DNA of 64,000 nucleotides from Mycobacterium bourgelatii (GCF_010723575.1 NZ_BLKZ01000001.1:1116001-1180000), one strand, 5' to 3'. Shown: positions 1-8,662, counted from the first letter of the stretch. Numbers and translations are program-made. The notes: generated by a model from the sequence alone, not told the origin.

Positions 1-1179
1 TTCGATCACCTTGGAACCCGAGACGATCGGGATGACCGGCGCATCGCTGGGCGGCCGGTCCACCGCGATGGTGCGCAGGTATTCGCCGTTGACCGGGTCG
101 TACACGCCGATGCCGCCAGTGATCGGAACCAGCAGCTGACTGGCCATCATCACGCCGGGTCCCAGCACATTCACCGTCTCACCCGAGGCGATGGTGTACC
201 GCTCGGCCAGGTTGGCCGCATCGAAAACGATCACCTGGTCGCCGGTCCACCACGTCACCACGCTGCCGGACTGCGACACCACGGCCGCGGACGACGGCGG
301 TTTGGTCAACGACTTCGTCGACACGACGGCACCGGTTTGGTCGACGACGTCGACCCTGGGCTGCGGTGACGGCAAATACACCGCGGTGTAGGTCTGCGAC
401 ACGACGAGCACCCGGGCACCCGACCCGAGCCGAACCCCAGGCTCGGCCACGGAGTGTTGTTCGGGCTCGTCTTCTTCCTTGCCGGCGCGCAGCAGCAGCA
501 GCTTCAAGTCCTGGTCGCCGCATGACTCGAGCACCGATACCCCTGACGGGCCGGCCGCTGCCGACTCCAGGAAGCAACCCGAGTTCAGGCCACGGTTCAC
601 CGGTTTCACCCGAGCGTCGGTCTCGCCGTACGACAGCATCCGCACCATGTCCGAGCGCCACTGCTCCAGCCGCGTGTTCCCCGCCGACAACACGGTCGAG
701 CCGTCCGAGGAGAGTCGCACATGATCGTCGGCGTAGCTGCTGCGGGCGGGTCCGCGCCGACCGGTCGATCCGTCAATCGTGCTGACCTGGCCGCAGCCAC
801 GGCCGTCGCGATAAACCGCGACGGCGTAGTGGTAAACCCAGCTCACACCGCACAAATCGGTGTCACGGGCATAGCTCCACAGCGATTCGCCGGTGGTCGG
901 GTCGCGACCTTCCACCTGACGGCCGTTCGCAGTGACCACCGTGCCGCCCACCGCCACCGGTACGCGGGTGCCGGGGCTTGGGGCGGTCCACAGTTGCCTC
1001 AGTGACTCGGGGACCTCGCGCGCCGGCGACGGGTTGGTTGCCGGAACGGCGGCGGGCCTGCTGATCGTGGCGCGGGCGTCACTGGTCCACCAGATCAGCG
1101 CCGCTACCGCGGCCACGACAACCACGATCGCCGCGGCGGCCACGATGTCGCCCTTGGTGCGGCGTTCGGGTTTGACCAT
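1..1179 (-). CDS. Rv3212-like membrane-anchored protein, C-terminus outside window
   Basis: The gene is read leftward and runs off the window edge, so only the first 393 codons are present. The start is the ATG beginning MVKPERRTKGD. A single hydrophobic segment (about residues 12-32, rich in A/V/I, ending IWW) follows a short basic N-terminus, giving a signal-anchor with a large outside domain. That domain has repeated WSYARD-, VSTIDGSTG- and VYDPVNGEY-like stretches suggesting a quinoprotein/beta-propeller fold. It lies 37 bp downstream of the helicase gene on the same strand and is probably cotranscribed with it. Similarity to the M. tuberculosis conserved hypothetical Rv3212 is recalled, and no biochemical role is known to me. 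Confidence 0.8.
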   Translation of the reverse strand, partial: MVKPERRTKGDIVAAAAIVVVVAAVAALIWWTSDARATISRPAAVPATNPSPAREVPESLRQLWTAPSPGTRVPVAVGGTVVTANGRQVEGRDPTTGESLWSYARDTDLCGVSWVYHYAVAVYRDGRGCGQVSTIDGSTGRRGPARSSYADDHVRLSSDGSTVLSAGNTRLEQWRSDMVRMLSYGETDARVKPVNRGLNSGCFLESAAAGPSGVSVLESCGDQDLKLLLLRAGKEEDEPEQHSVAEPGVRLGSGARVLVVSQTYTAVYLPSPQPRVDVVDQTGAVVSTKSLTKPPSSAAVVSQSGSVVTWWTGDQVIVFDAANLAERYTIASGETVNVLGPGVMMASQLLVPITGGIGVYDPVNGEYLRTIAVDRPPSDAPVIPIVSGSKVIE

Positions 1180-1216
1180 GCGGGAGCGCGGCTTGGGGCG
1201 GGGTTAGTGCGCCGGA

Positions 1217-2752
1217 TTAGCTCGCCGACACGGCGGCGTCGGCGGGCTTGCGGCGACGACGGCGACGACGGCTCGGCCCCGAACCGGCGGACGGTGACTC
1301 GGACCCTGCGCCCGTCGCGGCCTCAGCGGGACTTTCGCTAGCCGTGGTGGCCGTCGGGTGCCCGGTGACCGGCTTGCCGCCGCGGGTGCGCCGACGGCTT
1401 CTATTGCTCCGCGCGCGGGGCGCCTTCTGCTCGGCGCCGCCCTCTGTCTCCCGCGTTTCGCGCGCTTCACGGCGGGTTGACGACGTCTTGTGGGGCTTGC
1501 CAATCGAACCCCCCGCGTCGGTCGGGATGCCGAGCTCGGCGTACAGGTGCGGCGAGCTGGAATAGGTTTCGGCGGGGTCGGGCGAGCCCAGGCCCAGCGC
1601 TTTGTCGATCATCAACCAGCGGGGCAGTTCGTCCCAGTCCACCAGCGTGACCGCGACTCCCGTGCGGCCGGCCCGGCCGGTGCGGCCGATCCGGTGGACG
1701 TACATCTTCTCGTCCTCGGGGCACTGGTAGTTGATGACGTGGGTGACGTCGTCGATGTCGATCCCACGAGCGGCCACGTCGGTGGCAACCAGCACGTCGA
1801 TTTCCCTGGAACGGAATGCTTTGAGCGCCTTCTCGCGCGCAATCTGTCCCAGGTCGCCGTGCACGGCGCCCACCTTGAAGCCGCGCTCGTTCAATTCGTC
1901 GGCAACCTTCTGAGCGGTGCGCTTGGTGCGGGTGAAGATCATCGTCGCGCCCCGGTCGCGAACCTGCAGCACGCGGCTGACCAACTCGATCTTGTCCAGC
2001 GCGTGCGCCCGGTAGACGAACTGCTGGGTGGTGTCGTGGACGGCCAGCGAGTGCGGCGCCTCGGCCCGAATATGGGTGGGCTGAACCATGAAGGTGCGGG
2101 CCAGCGTGATGATCGGGTCGGGCATTGTCGCGGAGAACAGCATCGACTGGCGGTCCGCCGGTATCTGCCGCAGGATGCGCTCGATGTCGGGCAGGAAGCC
2201 CAGGTCGAGCATTTCGTCGGCCTCGTCGAGGACCAGCACGGACAGTCCGCCGAGCTGCAGGTGACCCTGCTGGCTCAGGTCGAGCAGCCGCCCAGGAGTG
2301 CCCACCACGACGTCGACGCCCTTCTGCAAAGCGTCGACCTGCGGCTCATAGGCACGTCCGCCGTAAATGGCGACAACCGACAGGGGGCGTTCGCCGTTTT
2401 CGCCCGCCTTCAGGTCTTTGGCCGCCAGGGACAGGTCGCCGGTCACCTGGATGCACAGCTCGCGGGTCGGTACGACGACCAGCGCCCGGGGGGTGCCCGT
2501 GAGCGGCCTGGTCGCGGTGTCGGAGGTGATGCGTTCCAGCAGTGGCACGCCGAACGCGAAAGTCTTGCCCATACCGGTGCGGGCCTGGCCGATGACGTCC
2601 TCGCCGGCCAGTGCCAGCGGCAGGGTGAGTTCTTGGATAGCAAAGGGCGCTTCGATGCCCTTTTCGGCCAGTGCGCGGACTATTTCGTCGCGGACACCAA
2701 GCTCGGCAAATGTTTTTGGGGTGGTTTCTGTTGTGCTTTTAAGTGCGGTCAT
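1217..2752 (-). CDS. rhlE: DEAD-box ATP-dependent RNA helicase RhlE
   Basis: This is a cytoplasmic RNA helicase that unwinds RNA duplexes with ATP, a family often tied to ribosome assembly and RNA turnover. Visible motifs in order are the Q motif (FAIQ, about 37-40), motif I GQARTGMGKT (55-64), PTRELC, TPGRLLD, the DEAD box VLDEADEM (about residue 175), SAT, and HRIGRTGRAG in the second RecA domain. The C-terminal ~90 residues are basic and disordered (RSRRRTRGG, RRRRRRR), probably for RNA binding. Length 511 aa agrees with recalled Rv3211 (about 527). The start gives MTALKSTTET, with a GAGAGG-like site somewhat far upstream. Large open frames on the opposite strand are composition artefacts. 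Confidence 0.95.
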   Translation of the reverse strand: MTALKSTTETTPKTFAELGVRDEIVRALAEKGIEAPFAIQELTLPLALAGEDVIGQARTGMGKTFAFGVPLLERITSDTATRPLTGTPRALVVVPTRELCIQVTGDLSLAAKDLKAGENGERPLSVVAIYGGRAYEPQVDALQKGVDVVVGTPGRLLDLSQQGHLQLGGLSVLVLDEADEMLDLGFLPDIERILRQIPADRQSMLFSATMPDPIITLARTFMVQPTHIRAEAPHSLAVHDTTQQFVYRAHALDKIELVSRVLQVRDRGATMIFTRTKRTAQKVADELNERGFKVGAVHGDLGQIAREKALKAFRSREIDVLVATDVAARGIDIDDVTHVINYQCPEDEKMYVHRIGRTGRAGRTGVAVTLVDWDELPRWLMIDKALGLGSPDPAETYSSSPHLYAELGIPTDAGGSIGKPHKTSSTRREARETRETEGGAEQKAPRARSNRSRRRTRGGKPVTGHPTATTASESPAEAATGAGSESPSAGSGPSRRRRRRRKPADAAVSAS

Positions 2753-3022
2753 ATGCGGTTGAAAAGCCTCTCGGTGATGCTGTCGTTCATGTCGGTTTTT
2801 TCTCTATCGCGGTCCACGCGCGCACGAGTTCCGACTCCGACTGCTTCGCCGAGTCACCGGCCCGCCGCCCGATCTGAGCGGGGCCAGTCATGTGCACGCA
2901 CATTTCGCTGGCAGCGACTTCAGGATTCAACGAAGACAACTACACGAAAATTGCAGCCACTGCCGTTATCCATCATAACGGGTGTGCCAAGCGGGCTCCC
3001 GCGGCCATTTACGCGTGCCTAT
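2753..3022. other. Divergent intergenic region between rhlE and the ferritin-like gene
   Basis: About 280 bp separate two divergent genes. The stretch is locally A+T-richer than its surroundings (for example around the TCATAACGGG and GAAAATTGCAG sequences) and must hold the rhlE promoter and leader plus the promoter of the rightward gene. I see no convincing small gene. Long leaders upstream of DEAD-box helicases often carry cold or autoregulatory control, but nothing specific is demonstrable here. Confidence 0.4.
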
Positions 3023-3028
3023 TAGAGT
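3023..3028 (+). promoter_or_regulatory. -10 box TAGAGT for a leaderless transcript
   Basis: TAGAGT matches the mycobacterial TANNNT -10 consensus and ends 7 nt before the ATG of the ferritin-like gene. Transcription would therefore begin at or next to the A of the start codon. No Shine-Dalgarno sequence precedes that ATG, which supports a leaderless mRNA. Confidence 0.55.
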
Positions 3029-3035
3029 GTTGCCC

Positions 3036-3731
3036 ATGCCTTCGCCCTCATCCGCCGACCAGGTGGCCGACTCGTCCAGGCCCCGGCTGCCGGCGGATCA
3101 TCCCGGCATCAACGAATTTTTCGCGTTGCTGGCGTATGGCGAGGTGTCGGCCTTTTACCGGCTGACCGAAGAGGCGCGGATGGCGCCGGACCTGCGCGGG
3201 CGGATCTCGATGGCCAGTATCGCCGCCGCCGAGATGGGGCATTACGAGTTACTGCGCGATGCGCTGGAAAAGCGCGGGGTCGACGTGGTGCCGGCGATGT
3301 CGAAATACGTGTCGGCTTTGGAGAATTACCACCGTCTGACCATGCCGAGTACGTGGCTGGAAGCGCTGGTCAAGACCTACGTCGCGGATGCGCTGGCCGC
3401 CGACCTGTATTTGGAGATCGCCGACGGTTTGCCGGACGAGGTCGCCGATGTTGTGCGCGCGGCGTTGGCGGAGACGGACCACTCGCAGTTCGTCGTCGCC
3501 GAGGTACGCGCCGCGGTGACGTCCAGCGGCAAACAGCGCAGCCGACTGGCGCTGTGGGCTCGTCGCCTACTTGGCGAGGCGATCACTCAGGCCCAGTTTG
3601 TGCTGGCCGACCACGACGAGTTGGTCGACCTGGTGATGGCCGGGACGGGTGGCCTTGGTCAGCTGGGGTCGTTCTTCGACCGGCTGCAGCAGACGCACGA
3701 CCAACGGATGCGTGAGCTCGGGCTGAGCTAG
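3036..3731 (+). CDS. Ferritin-like fold protein (Rv3210c-like; MiaE-type hydroxylase relative)
   Basis: The 231-aa protein is almost all helical and resembles the ferritin-like superfamily that includes tRNA-(ms2io6A)-hydroxylase MiaE. Candidate diiron ligands sit in EARMAPD, AAAEMGHYE (ExxH spacing), and DHSQFVVAE in the later helices. The function is unproven, and the family annotation is recalled from Rv3210c, also 231 aa. I chose the ATG giving MPSPSSADQ rather than an upstream ATG because of the -10 box directly before it and the length match. It diverges from rhlE and converges on the Rv3209-like gene 35 bp downstream. Confidence 0.8.
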   Translation: MPSPSSADQVADSSRPRLPADHPGINEFFALLAYGEVSAFYRLTEEARMAPDLRGRISMASIAAAEMGHYELLRDALEKRGVDVVPAMSKYVSALENYHRLTMPSTWLEALVKTYVADALAADLYLEIADGLPDEVADVVRAALAETDHSQFVVAEVRAAVTSSGKQRSRLALWARRLLGEAITQAQFVLADHDELVDLVMAGTGGLGQLGSFFDRLQQTHDQRMRELGLS

Positions 3732-3766
3732 CCCTCCCCGAGCTACCCCTCGACCTACCCCTCGAC

Positions 3767-4630
3767 CTACTTTGTGCAGGTCGCAAGCATCCCGTCGCTG
3801 CTGGACGCCACGACCAGTTGGCCCTGGGCATTGGTGATCGTGCAGCTGAGGTGGCCGCTGAGGCTGGTCGCGATCACCGACTCGACCTGCACGCCGGGGT
3901 TGAGAACCACCACCTTGGTCCACGGCAACGCGACGTTGACCTCGGTCTGGGGGAAGCCCTTTTCGTCGGTGTAGACCACGGTCACCAGATCGAAGAGCTG
4001 CTTGGTTCCGGTCACGCTGTAGACGACGGTCCGCGGACTCAGCGCCGCGCCGGGGGGCGGGGCGGTACGCGGCAATGTCGGAGCGGCAGTGGGCGGGCTG
4101 CCGGGCAGGCCGGCGGTCGGGGGTGTTGTCGATGGTGTCAACGTGGTGACCGTCTCCGGCGGCAGGGACGGGATGTTGGCGCTGGGTGGGTTGCTGGGTG
4201 TCGTCAACGCCGGGGCGGTTGACGGCAGCGTGGTCCGCGTCGCGGTGGAGATCGGCGGCCGGCTGGGGATCACCGTGGCCTTCGTCGTCGCGCTGTCCCC
4301 GCTGTTGATGATCACGGCGGTCGCGATGGCGCCGACGGCGATCACCCCGCCGAGGAGGGCCGTGACCGGGCGCCAGCGGCGATCGGTCGGCCAGGCCAGC
4401 TCGGCGTAGCGGTAATCGGCGTATTCGTCATCGCCGTAGCCGTCATCGCCGTAGCCCTGGTCGGCTCCGTTGTCGTAATAGCTCTCGTCGTCCGGGTAGT
4501 CCTGGACGTCGTCATGGAGCGTGCGCGTGGTGGTACTGATGGTGCCAATGTTATTGATGAGGCATCGGCAAAGCGGCCGACGAGAGCGGAGTTGGCCAAC
4601 ACTAGACCGAATTGTGATGGTTCCGGCCAC
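3767..4630 (-). CDS. Thr/Pro-rich membrane protein with MmpS-like C-terminus (Rv3209-like)
   Basis: The predicted protein has an acidic, Tyr/Asp-rich N-terminus (repeats such as GYGDDGYGDDEYADY), one transmembrane helix (about residues 90-110, VTALLGGVIAVGAIATAVII), and a long Thr/Pro-rich linker. It ends in a ~90-residue beta-rich domain (VVYSVTGTKQLFDLVTVVY) like the extracytoplasmic part of MmpS accessory proteins. Topology is N-in, C-out. M. tuberculosis Rv3209 is recalled as shorter (186 aa). The N-terminal ~35 residues read poorly as protein (MAGTITIRSSVGQL), so the true start may be internal at a non-standard codon, or there may be a 5' frame disruption. The reading from the acidic segment onward is secure. 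Confidence 0.65.
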   Translation of the reverse strand: MAGTITIRSSVGQLRSRRPLCRCLINNIGTISTTTRTLHDDVQDYPDDESYYDNGADQGYGDDGYGDDEYADYRYAELAWPTDRRWRPVTALLGGVIAVGAIATAVIINSGDSATTKATVIPSRPPISTATRTTLPSTAPALTTPSNPPSANIPSLPPETVTTLTPSTTPPTAGLPGSPPTAAPTLPRTAPPPGAALSPRTVVYSVTGTKQLFDLVTVVYTDEKGFPQTEVNVALPWTKVVVLNPGVQVESVIATSLSGHLSCTITNAQGQLVVASSSDGMLATCTK

Positions 4631-4731
4631 GCGCGTTGCCGTCTGCGTCAGGCAGCCTCAGCGGCCGCCAGCGGCGTCTACTAGCCTGCTGCTGACACGC
4701 TGCGATGGAATACCAACGGAAGGGGGCCCCC

Positions 4732-4980
4732 GTGGAGGTCAAGATCGGTATCACGGACAGTCCGCGCGAGCTGGTGTTTTCCAGTGCGCAGTCGCCCGCA
4801 GAGGTCGAGGAAACGGTCAGCGCGGCGCTGGCCGGCGATTCGGGCTTGTTGAGCCTCACCGATGAGCGCGGCCGGCGCTACCTGGTAAACACCGCCAAGA
4901 TCGCCTACGTCGAAATCGGTCCTGCCGACGCCCGCCGAGTCGGCTTTGGGATCGGCACCGACATCATCGCGAAGGCATAA
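4732..4980 (+). CDS. TB9.4-like conserved DUF3107 protein
   Basis: This small cytoplasmic protein of 82 aa starts MEVKIGITDSPRELVFSS and matches my memory of Rv3208A (TB9.4, DUF3107). I chose the GTG because a strong GGAAGGGGG ribosome site ends a few bases upstream and the known protein begins MEVKIG. An in-frame ATG 27 nt upstream (MEYQRKGAP) lacks such a site and overlaps it. The molecular role is unknown to me. It converges with the TetR gene 27 bp downstream, an arrangement also recalled for M. tuberculosis. Confidence 0.88.
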   Translation: MEVKIGITDSPRELVFSSAQSPAEVEETVSAALAGDSGLLSLTDERGRRYLVNTAKIAYVEIGPADARRVGFGIGTDIIAKA

Positions 4981-5007
4981 CGCCAGCTCGCGGCGCGGCC
5001 AGCGGGC

Positions 5008-5688
5008 TCAGTTGCGCGCAAGCGGCACGTGGGAAAGTCCGCCCCAGGCGAACTGCACGGTGCCCTCGACGGCGTCCGACTTTGAAATCGGGCGATCGGA
5101 ATCCAGCCAGTACCTAGCGGCGTCGACGCTCATGCCCACCAGGCCGACCGCGATCATGCGGGCACGGTGTGGGTCCAGACCGGAGTCCTCGGCGATCAAG
5201 GCGAACACCGCGTCGATGCAGGATTCGGTGGCGACGCGCACTTGGGCGGCCACCTCGGGCTCGGTGACGTAGTCGTTCTCGAAGATCAGCCGGTATCCCT
5301 GGCTGTCGTGCTCGATGAAGTCGAAGAACGCCTGAACGGCCGCGTGCAGTCGGCCTCGGTTGTCGGTCGTTGTACGCAACGCGTCCTGGACGCCGGTGAC
5401 CAAGTTGTCCACGTGCCGGGACAGCACCGCCAGGTACAGCTCCAGCTTGCTCGAAAAGTGTTGGTATAGAACGGGTTTGCTGACACCGGCCCGGTCGGCG
5501 ATCTCGTCCATGCCGGCTGCGTGGTAGCCGCGGTCGACAAAGACGTCGCTGGCCACGATGAGCAATTGGCCCCGGCGCTCGTCGCGGGGTAACCGGTTGC
5601 CGCGTCGATTCGCGGGCGCGGCCTCGGACGGCCGCTCGCGTTCGCTCGATCTCACGGCACGACGCGCCGTCTTAGCGAGATCGCTCAT
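5008..5688 (-). CDS. TetR-family transcriptional regulator (Rv3208-like)
   Basis: A 226-aa TetR repressor. After a basic N-terminal tail (about 35 residues) comes the HTH: LLIVASDVFVDRGYHAAGMD, then IADRAGVSKPVLYQHFSSK with the classic recognition-helix pattern YxHFxSK. The C-terminal all-helical domain (about 90-226) would bind an unknown small ligand. The ATG is preceded by GAGGAC at a suitable distance. It diverges from the DUF3152 gene, so it may control that neighbour and itself. I see no clean palindrome I would defend as its operator. Confidence 0.9.
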   Translation of the reverse strand: MSDLAKTARRAVRSSERERPSEAAPANRRGNRLPRDERRGQLLIVASDVFVDRGYHAAGMDEIADRAGVSKPVLYQHFSSKLELYLAVLSRHVDNLVTGVQDALRTTTDNRGRLHAAVQAFFDFIEHDSQGYRLIFENDYVTEPEVAAQVRVATESCIDAVFALIAEDSGLDPHRARMIAVGLVGMSVDAARYWLDSDRPISKSDAVEGTVQFAWGGLSHVPLARN

Positions 5689-5842
5689 TAGTCCTCATCT
5701 GATCCATCGTCCGCCACCCGTCCCGTCCCCGTGGCGGCATCGTTGTCGCAACGACATTACTACCTGCGGCGTCTCCCCGATTGATCGGCGCATTCGGGCG
5801 CGCCAGGAACGCAGTCAAGCCGGGTTGTGCGATCCTGGGAAA

Positions 5843-6868
5843 ATGACGTCCCCGCGGCCTGTGCGCGGCACCGGCCGAGTGCCGGTGCTGCGTGACGAGT
5901 GGCGTGAGCCGCTGCGCGCCCAGCGGGATCCGCTCGGGCAGTCGGCGGGACGGCCCCGTGCCCAGCGCGACAGGCCACGCCAGTGGCGCAAGCAGACCTG
6001 GCTGGGCAGGTTTGTCTCGACCTACGGCTGGCGCGCATATGCACTGCCGGTGTTGGCCGTGGTCACCGTGTTGGTGATCTATCAAACGCTGACCGGCGCC
6101 AACGGTCCGAAACAGGCGGCGGCGCAGACTCCGCAGCAACCACCCGAAATCGGTGTGGTGGGCACATCGATCTTGGACACCCCGCCGCGGGGGCTCGTTG
6201 CGTTCGACGCCAATCTGCCGGCCGGGACGCTGCCCGACGGCGGCCTCTTCACCGAGGCGGGCGACAAGAGCTACCGGGTGGTTCCCGGGGCCACGCCGCA
6301 AGTCGGTCAGGGCACCGCCAAGGTGTTCAGGTACACCGTCGAGATCGAAAACGGCCTGGACCCGACGATGTACGGCGGCGACAGCGCGTTCGCCCAGATG
6401 GTCGACCAGACGTTGGCCAACCCCAAGGGCTGGACCCACAATCCCCAGTTCGCCTTCATCCGAATCGATAGCGGGAAGCCGGACTTCCGGGTTTCGCTGG
6501 TGTCGCCGGTGAGCGTGCGCGAGGGCTGCGGCTATGAGTTCCGCCTCGAAACCTCCTGCTACAACCCGTCGTTCGGCGCGGATCGGGAAGCACGGGTGTT
6601 CGTCAACGAGGCCCGCTGGGTGCGCGGTGCCGTTCCGTTCGAAGGCGACGTCGGTTCCTACCGGCAGTACGTGATCAACCACGAAGTGGGCCACGCCATT
6701 GGCTATGTGCGTCACGAACCGTGCGACCAGGAGGGTGGCCTGGCCCCGGTGATGATGCAGCAGACGTTCTCCACCGCCAATGACGACGGCGCCAAGTTCG
6801 ACCCCGATGAAGTCAAGCCAGATGGCAAGACCTGCCGGTTCAATCCCTGGCCCTATCCGATCGCCTAA
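5843..6868 (+). CDS. DUF3152 membrane-anchored putative zinc metallopeptidase (Rv3207c-like)
   Basis: The protein has 341 aa: a basic cytoplasmic tail, one transmembrane helix (about residues 66-82, ALPVLAVVTVLVIYQ), then an extracytoplasmic domain. The domain holds HEVGHAIGYVRH (H280, E281, H284, H291) and a later PVMMQQTF segment resembling a Met-turn, both expected of a zincin. Canonical metzincins have the third His at position 11 of the motif, whereas here it is at 12. Two Cys pairs (REGCGYEFRLETSCYN; HEPCDQ...KTCRF) fit disulfides outside the membrane. The ATG of MTSPRPVRG was taken because upstream codons overlap the divergent tetR gene. The substrate is unknown. Confidence 0.82.
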   Translation: MTSPRPVRGTGRVPVLRDEWREPLRAQRDPLGQSAGRPRAQRDRPRQWRKQTWLGRFVSTYGWRAYALPVLAVVTVLVIYQTLTGANGPKQAAAQTPQQPPEIGVVGTSILDTPPRGLVAFDANLPAGTLPDGGLFTEAGDKSYRVVPGATPQVGQGTAKVFRYTVEIENGLDPTMYGGDSAFAQMVDQTLANPKGWTHNPQFAFIRIDSGKPDFRVSLVSPVSVREGCGYEFRLETSCYNPSFGADREARVFVNEARWVRGAVPFEGDVGSYRQYVINHEVGHAIGYVRHEPCDQEGGLAPVMMQQTFSTANDDGAKFDPDEVKPDGKTCRFNPWPYPIA

Positions 6869-7050
6869 GCGTGGAGCGCTTGGCGCGTCTCGAGTGTCGA
6901 ACGTCACATTGGAGTGGCGCTCGATGCCCCGCGTTGCGCCAGCGTGACGCTCGGCGCGGCGTCGGGAAGAGCGTCGGGGCTGTTTGCCGTTGATTGACTC
7001 AACTGCTGTGATGGTGAGAGCAGTTAGATGAAGCCGAGGAGATGTTTTCG
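6869..7050. other. Intergenic region before moeZ
   Basis: No gene is visible in this ~180 bp. It ends in a clear GAGGAG ribosome site 9 nt before the moeZ GTG start. A T-rich GATTGACTCAACTGCTGTGATGG stretch could include the moeZ promoter, but I cannot fix the boxes. Confidence 0.3.
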
Positions 7051-8256
7051 GTGCCGAGTTCGCTGCCGCCGCTGGTCGCGCCCGCGCCGTCGTTGACCAG
7101 GGAAGAGGTGGCACGCTACAGCCGCCATCTGATCATTCCCGACCTGGGTATTGACGGCCAGAAGCGGCTGAAGAACGCGCGGGTGTTGGTCATCGGCGCG
7201 GGTGGGTTGGGGTCGCCGACGTTGCTGTATCTGGCCGCCGCCGGGGTCGGCACCCTCGGCATTGTCGACTTCGACGTGGTCGACGAGTCGAATCTGCACC
7301 GTCAGATCATTCACGGCACGGCCGACGTCGGGCGCTCCAAAGCCCAGTCGGCGCGCGATTCGATCGCGGCCATCAATCCGTTTGTCGACGTGCGACTGCA
7401 CGAGTTCCGGCTGGGGGCCGACAATGCCGTCGACTTGTTCAAGCAGTACGACCTGATCCTGGACGGCGCCGACAACTTCGCCACCAGGTACCTGGTCAAC
7501 GACGCCGCGGTGCTGGCCGGCAAGCCATACGTGTGGGGGTCGATCTACCGCTTCGAAGGCCAGGTGTCGGTGTTCTGGGAAGACGCTCCCGACGGGCCCG
7601 ACGGCGAAAAACGGGGTCTGAACTACCGCGACCTGTACCCGGAGCCGCCGCCCCCCGGCATGGTGCCGTCGTGCGCCGAAGGCGGGGTGTTGGGCATCAT
7701 CTGCGCATCGATCGCGTCGGTGATGGGCACCGAGGCGATCAAGCTGATCACCGGGCTGGGGGAGTCGTTGCTCGGCCGGTTGATGATTTACGACGCGCTG
7801 GAGATGAGTTACCGCACCATCAAGATCCGCAAGGATCCGGCGACGCCGAAGATCACCGAACTGGTCGACTACGAATATTTCTGCGGCCTGGGCACCGATG
7901 ACGCGACCGATGACGTGTCCGACACAGCCGCCAACTCGACGATCACGCCTTCGGAATTGCGTGCGTTGCTGGACTCGGGTAGCAGGCTGGCCCTGATCGA
8001 TGTTCGCGAACAGGCGGAGTTTGACATCGTGCATATCGATGGCGCGCAGCTGATTCCGAAGTCGTTGATCACCTCCGGGGAGGGCTTGTCGCAGCTGCCG
8101 CAGGACCGAAAAGCGGTGCTGTACTGCAAAAGTGGCGTGCGCTCGGCCGAGGCACTGGCCGCGGTGAAGAAGGCCGGCTTCTCCGATGCGCTGCACCTGC
8201 AGGGCGGAATCATGGCATGGGCCAAGGAGGTTCAACCCGACATGGTCATGTACTGA
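7051..8256 (+). CDS. moeZ: Adenylyltransferase/sulfurtransferase MoeZ (MoeB-rhodanese fusion)
   Basis: MoeZ activates the C-termini of sulfur-carrier proteins by adenylation and then transfers sulfur from its rhodanese domain, feeding molybdopterin synthesis and the CysO-dependent cysteine route. The E1-like domain (about 1-270) shows VIGAGGLGSPTLLYLAAAG and DFDVVDESNLHRQ, and ends in VPSCAEGGVLG. The rhodanese domain (about 290-400) has LIDVREQAEFD and the active-site loop YCKSGVRS (CxxxxxR). The GTG start (MPSSLPPLVAP) has GAGGAG 9 nt upstream. An ATG 9 nt earlier abuts that site directly and is less likely. Length 401 aa is close to recalled M. tuberculosis MoeZ (392). Confidence 0.95.
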   Translation: MPSSLPPLVAPAPSLTREEVARYSRHLIIPDLGIDGQKRLKNARVLVIGAGGLGSPTLLYLAAAGVGTLGIVDFDVVDESNLHRQIIHGTADVGRSKAQSARDSIAAINPFVDVRLHEFRLGADNAVDLFKQYDLILDGADNFATRYLVNDAAVLAGKPYVWGSIYRFEGQVSVFWEDAPDGPDGEKRGLNYRDLYPEPPPPGMVPSCAEGGVLGIICASIASVMGTEAIKLITGLGESLLGRLMIYDALEMSYRTIKIRKDPATPKITELVDYEYFCGLGTDDATDDVSDTAANSTITPSELRALLDSGSRLALIDVREQAEFDIVHIDGAQLIPKSLITSGEGLSQLPQDRKAVLYCKSGVRSAEALAAVKKAGFSDALHLQGGIMAWAKEVQPDMVMY

Positions 8257-8265
8257 GGCAACCGG

Positions 8266-8625
8266 CTAGCCGCAGCAGTTCGGATCCAGCGCGGTGCACA
8301 ACGCCTGCAGCGACTCCCGCCGCACCCGGTGAAAGACGTTCATGCCCCGCCGTTCTGATGCCACCAGCCCAGCCTTGCGCAACTGGGTCAGGTGGTGACT
8401 GACCGTCGACTCGGTCAACCCGAGCACGGCGGCCAACTCTCCGGACGACTTCTCGCCGGCCGACGAACTGAACAACAACGACACGACCTTGACCCGGGTG
8501 GGGTCACCGAGCGCCCGCAGGCGCAGGGCAATTTCCAGCGCGTCGGCGTCACTCATCGGACCCGCCGCCACGGGCGCGCAGCACACGGGCGCGGTCGTGT
8601 CGATCAGCGGTAGGGCTTTCGGCAT
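8266..8625 (-). CDS. ArsR/SmtB-family metal(loid)-sensing repressor
   Basis: A 119-aa winged-helix repressor. The core reads LRALGDPTRVKVVSLLF followed by the recognition helix LTESTVSHHLTQLRKAGLV, typical of ArsR. Cysteine pairs near each end (VCCAP around residue 15, a single Cys in ALCTAL, and NCCG at the C-terminus) are candidate thiol ligands for As(III) or Cd(II), as in mycobacterial ArsR/CmtR-like sensors. It is divergent from the cadI-like gene, and the intergenic space contains a near-perfect palindrome, so it probably represses both. The pair resembles Rv2642-Rv2641, which in M. tuberculosis lie elsewhere, so this copy was inserted here or is an extra one. Confidence 0.9.
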   Translation of the reverse strand: MPKALPLIDTTAPVCCAPVAAGPMSDADALEIALRLRALGDPTRVKVVSLLFSSSAGEKSSGELAAVLGLTESTVSHHLTQLRKAGLVASERRGMNVFHRVRRESLQALCTALDPNCCG

Positions 8626-8646
8626 GACGCCATCTTGCCAGAGAGT

Positions 8647-8662
8647 TTGACATATATCAAAA
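8647..8662. promoter_or_regulatory. Probable ArsR operator palindrome
   Basis: TTTGACATATATCAAA is a 16-bp inverted repeat with only one mismatched pair (14 of 16 positions symmetric), of the A+T-rich ArsR/SmtB type. It lies between the divergent arsR-like and cadI-like genes. A related half-site (TTCGATATATGTC) occurs about 30 bp further toward cadI. Confidence 0.65.

Noticed and set aside
1490..3025. 511-codon open frame on the plus strand over rhlE
   Set aside because: It is antisense to a helicase with complete DEAD-box motifs, and its composition is the mirror of G+C-rich codons with no domain.
5672..7114. 480-codon minus-strand frame over the DUF3152 gene
   Set aside because: Rich in R/H/G without motifs and overlapping two supported genes and their promoters.
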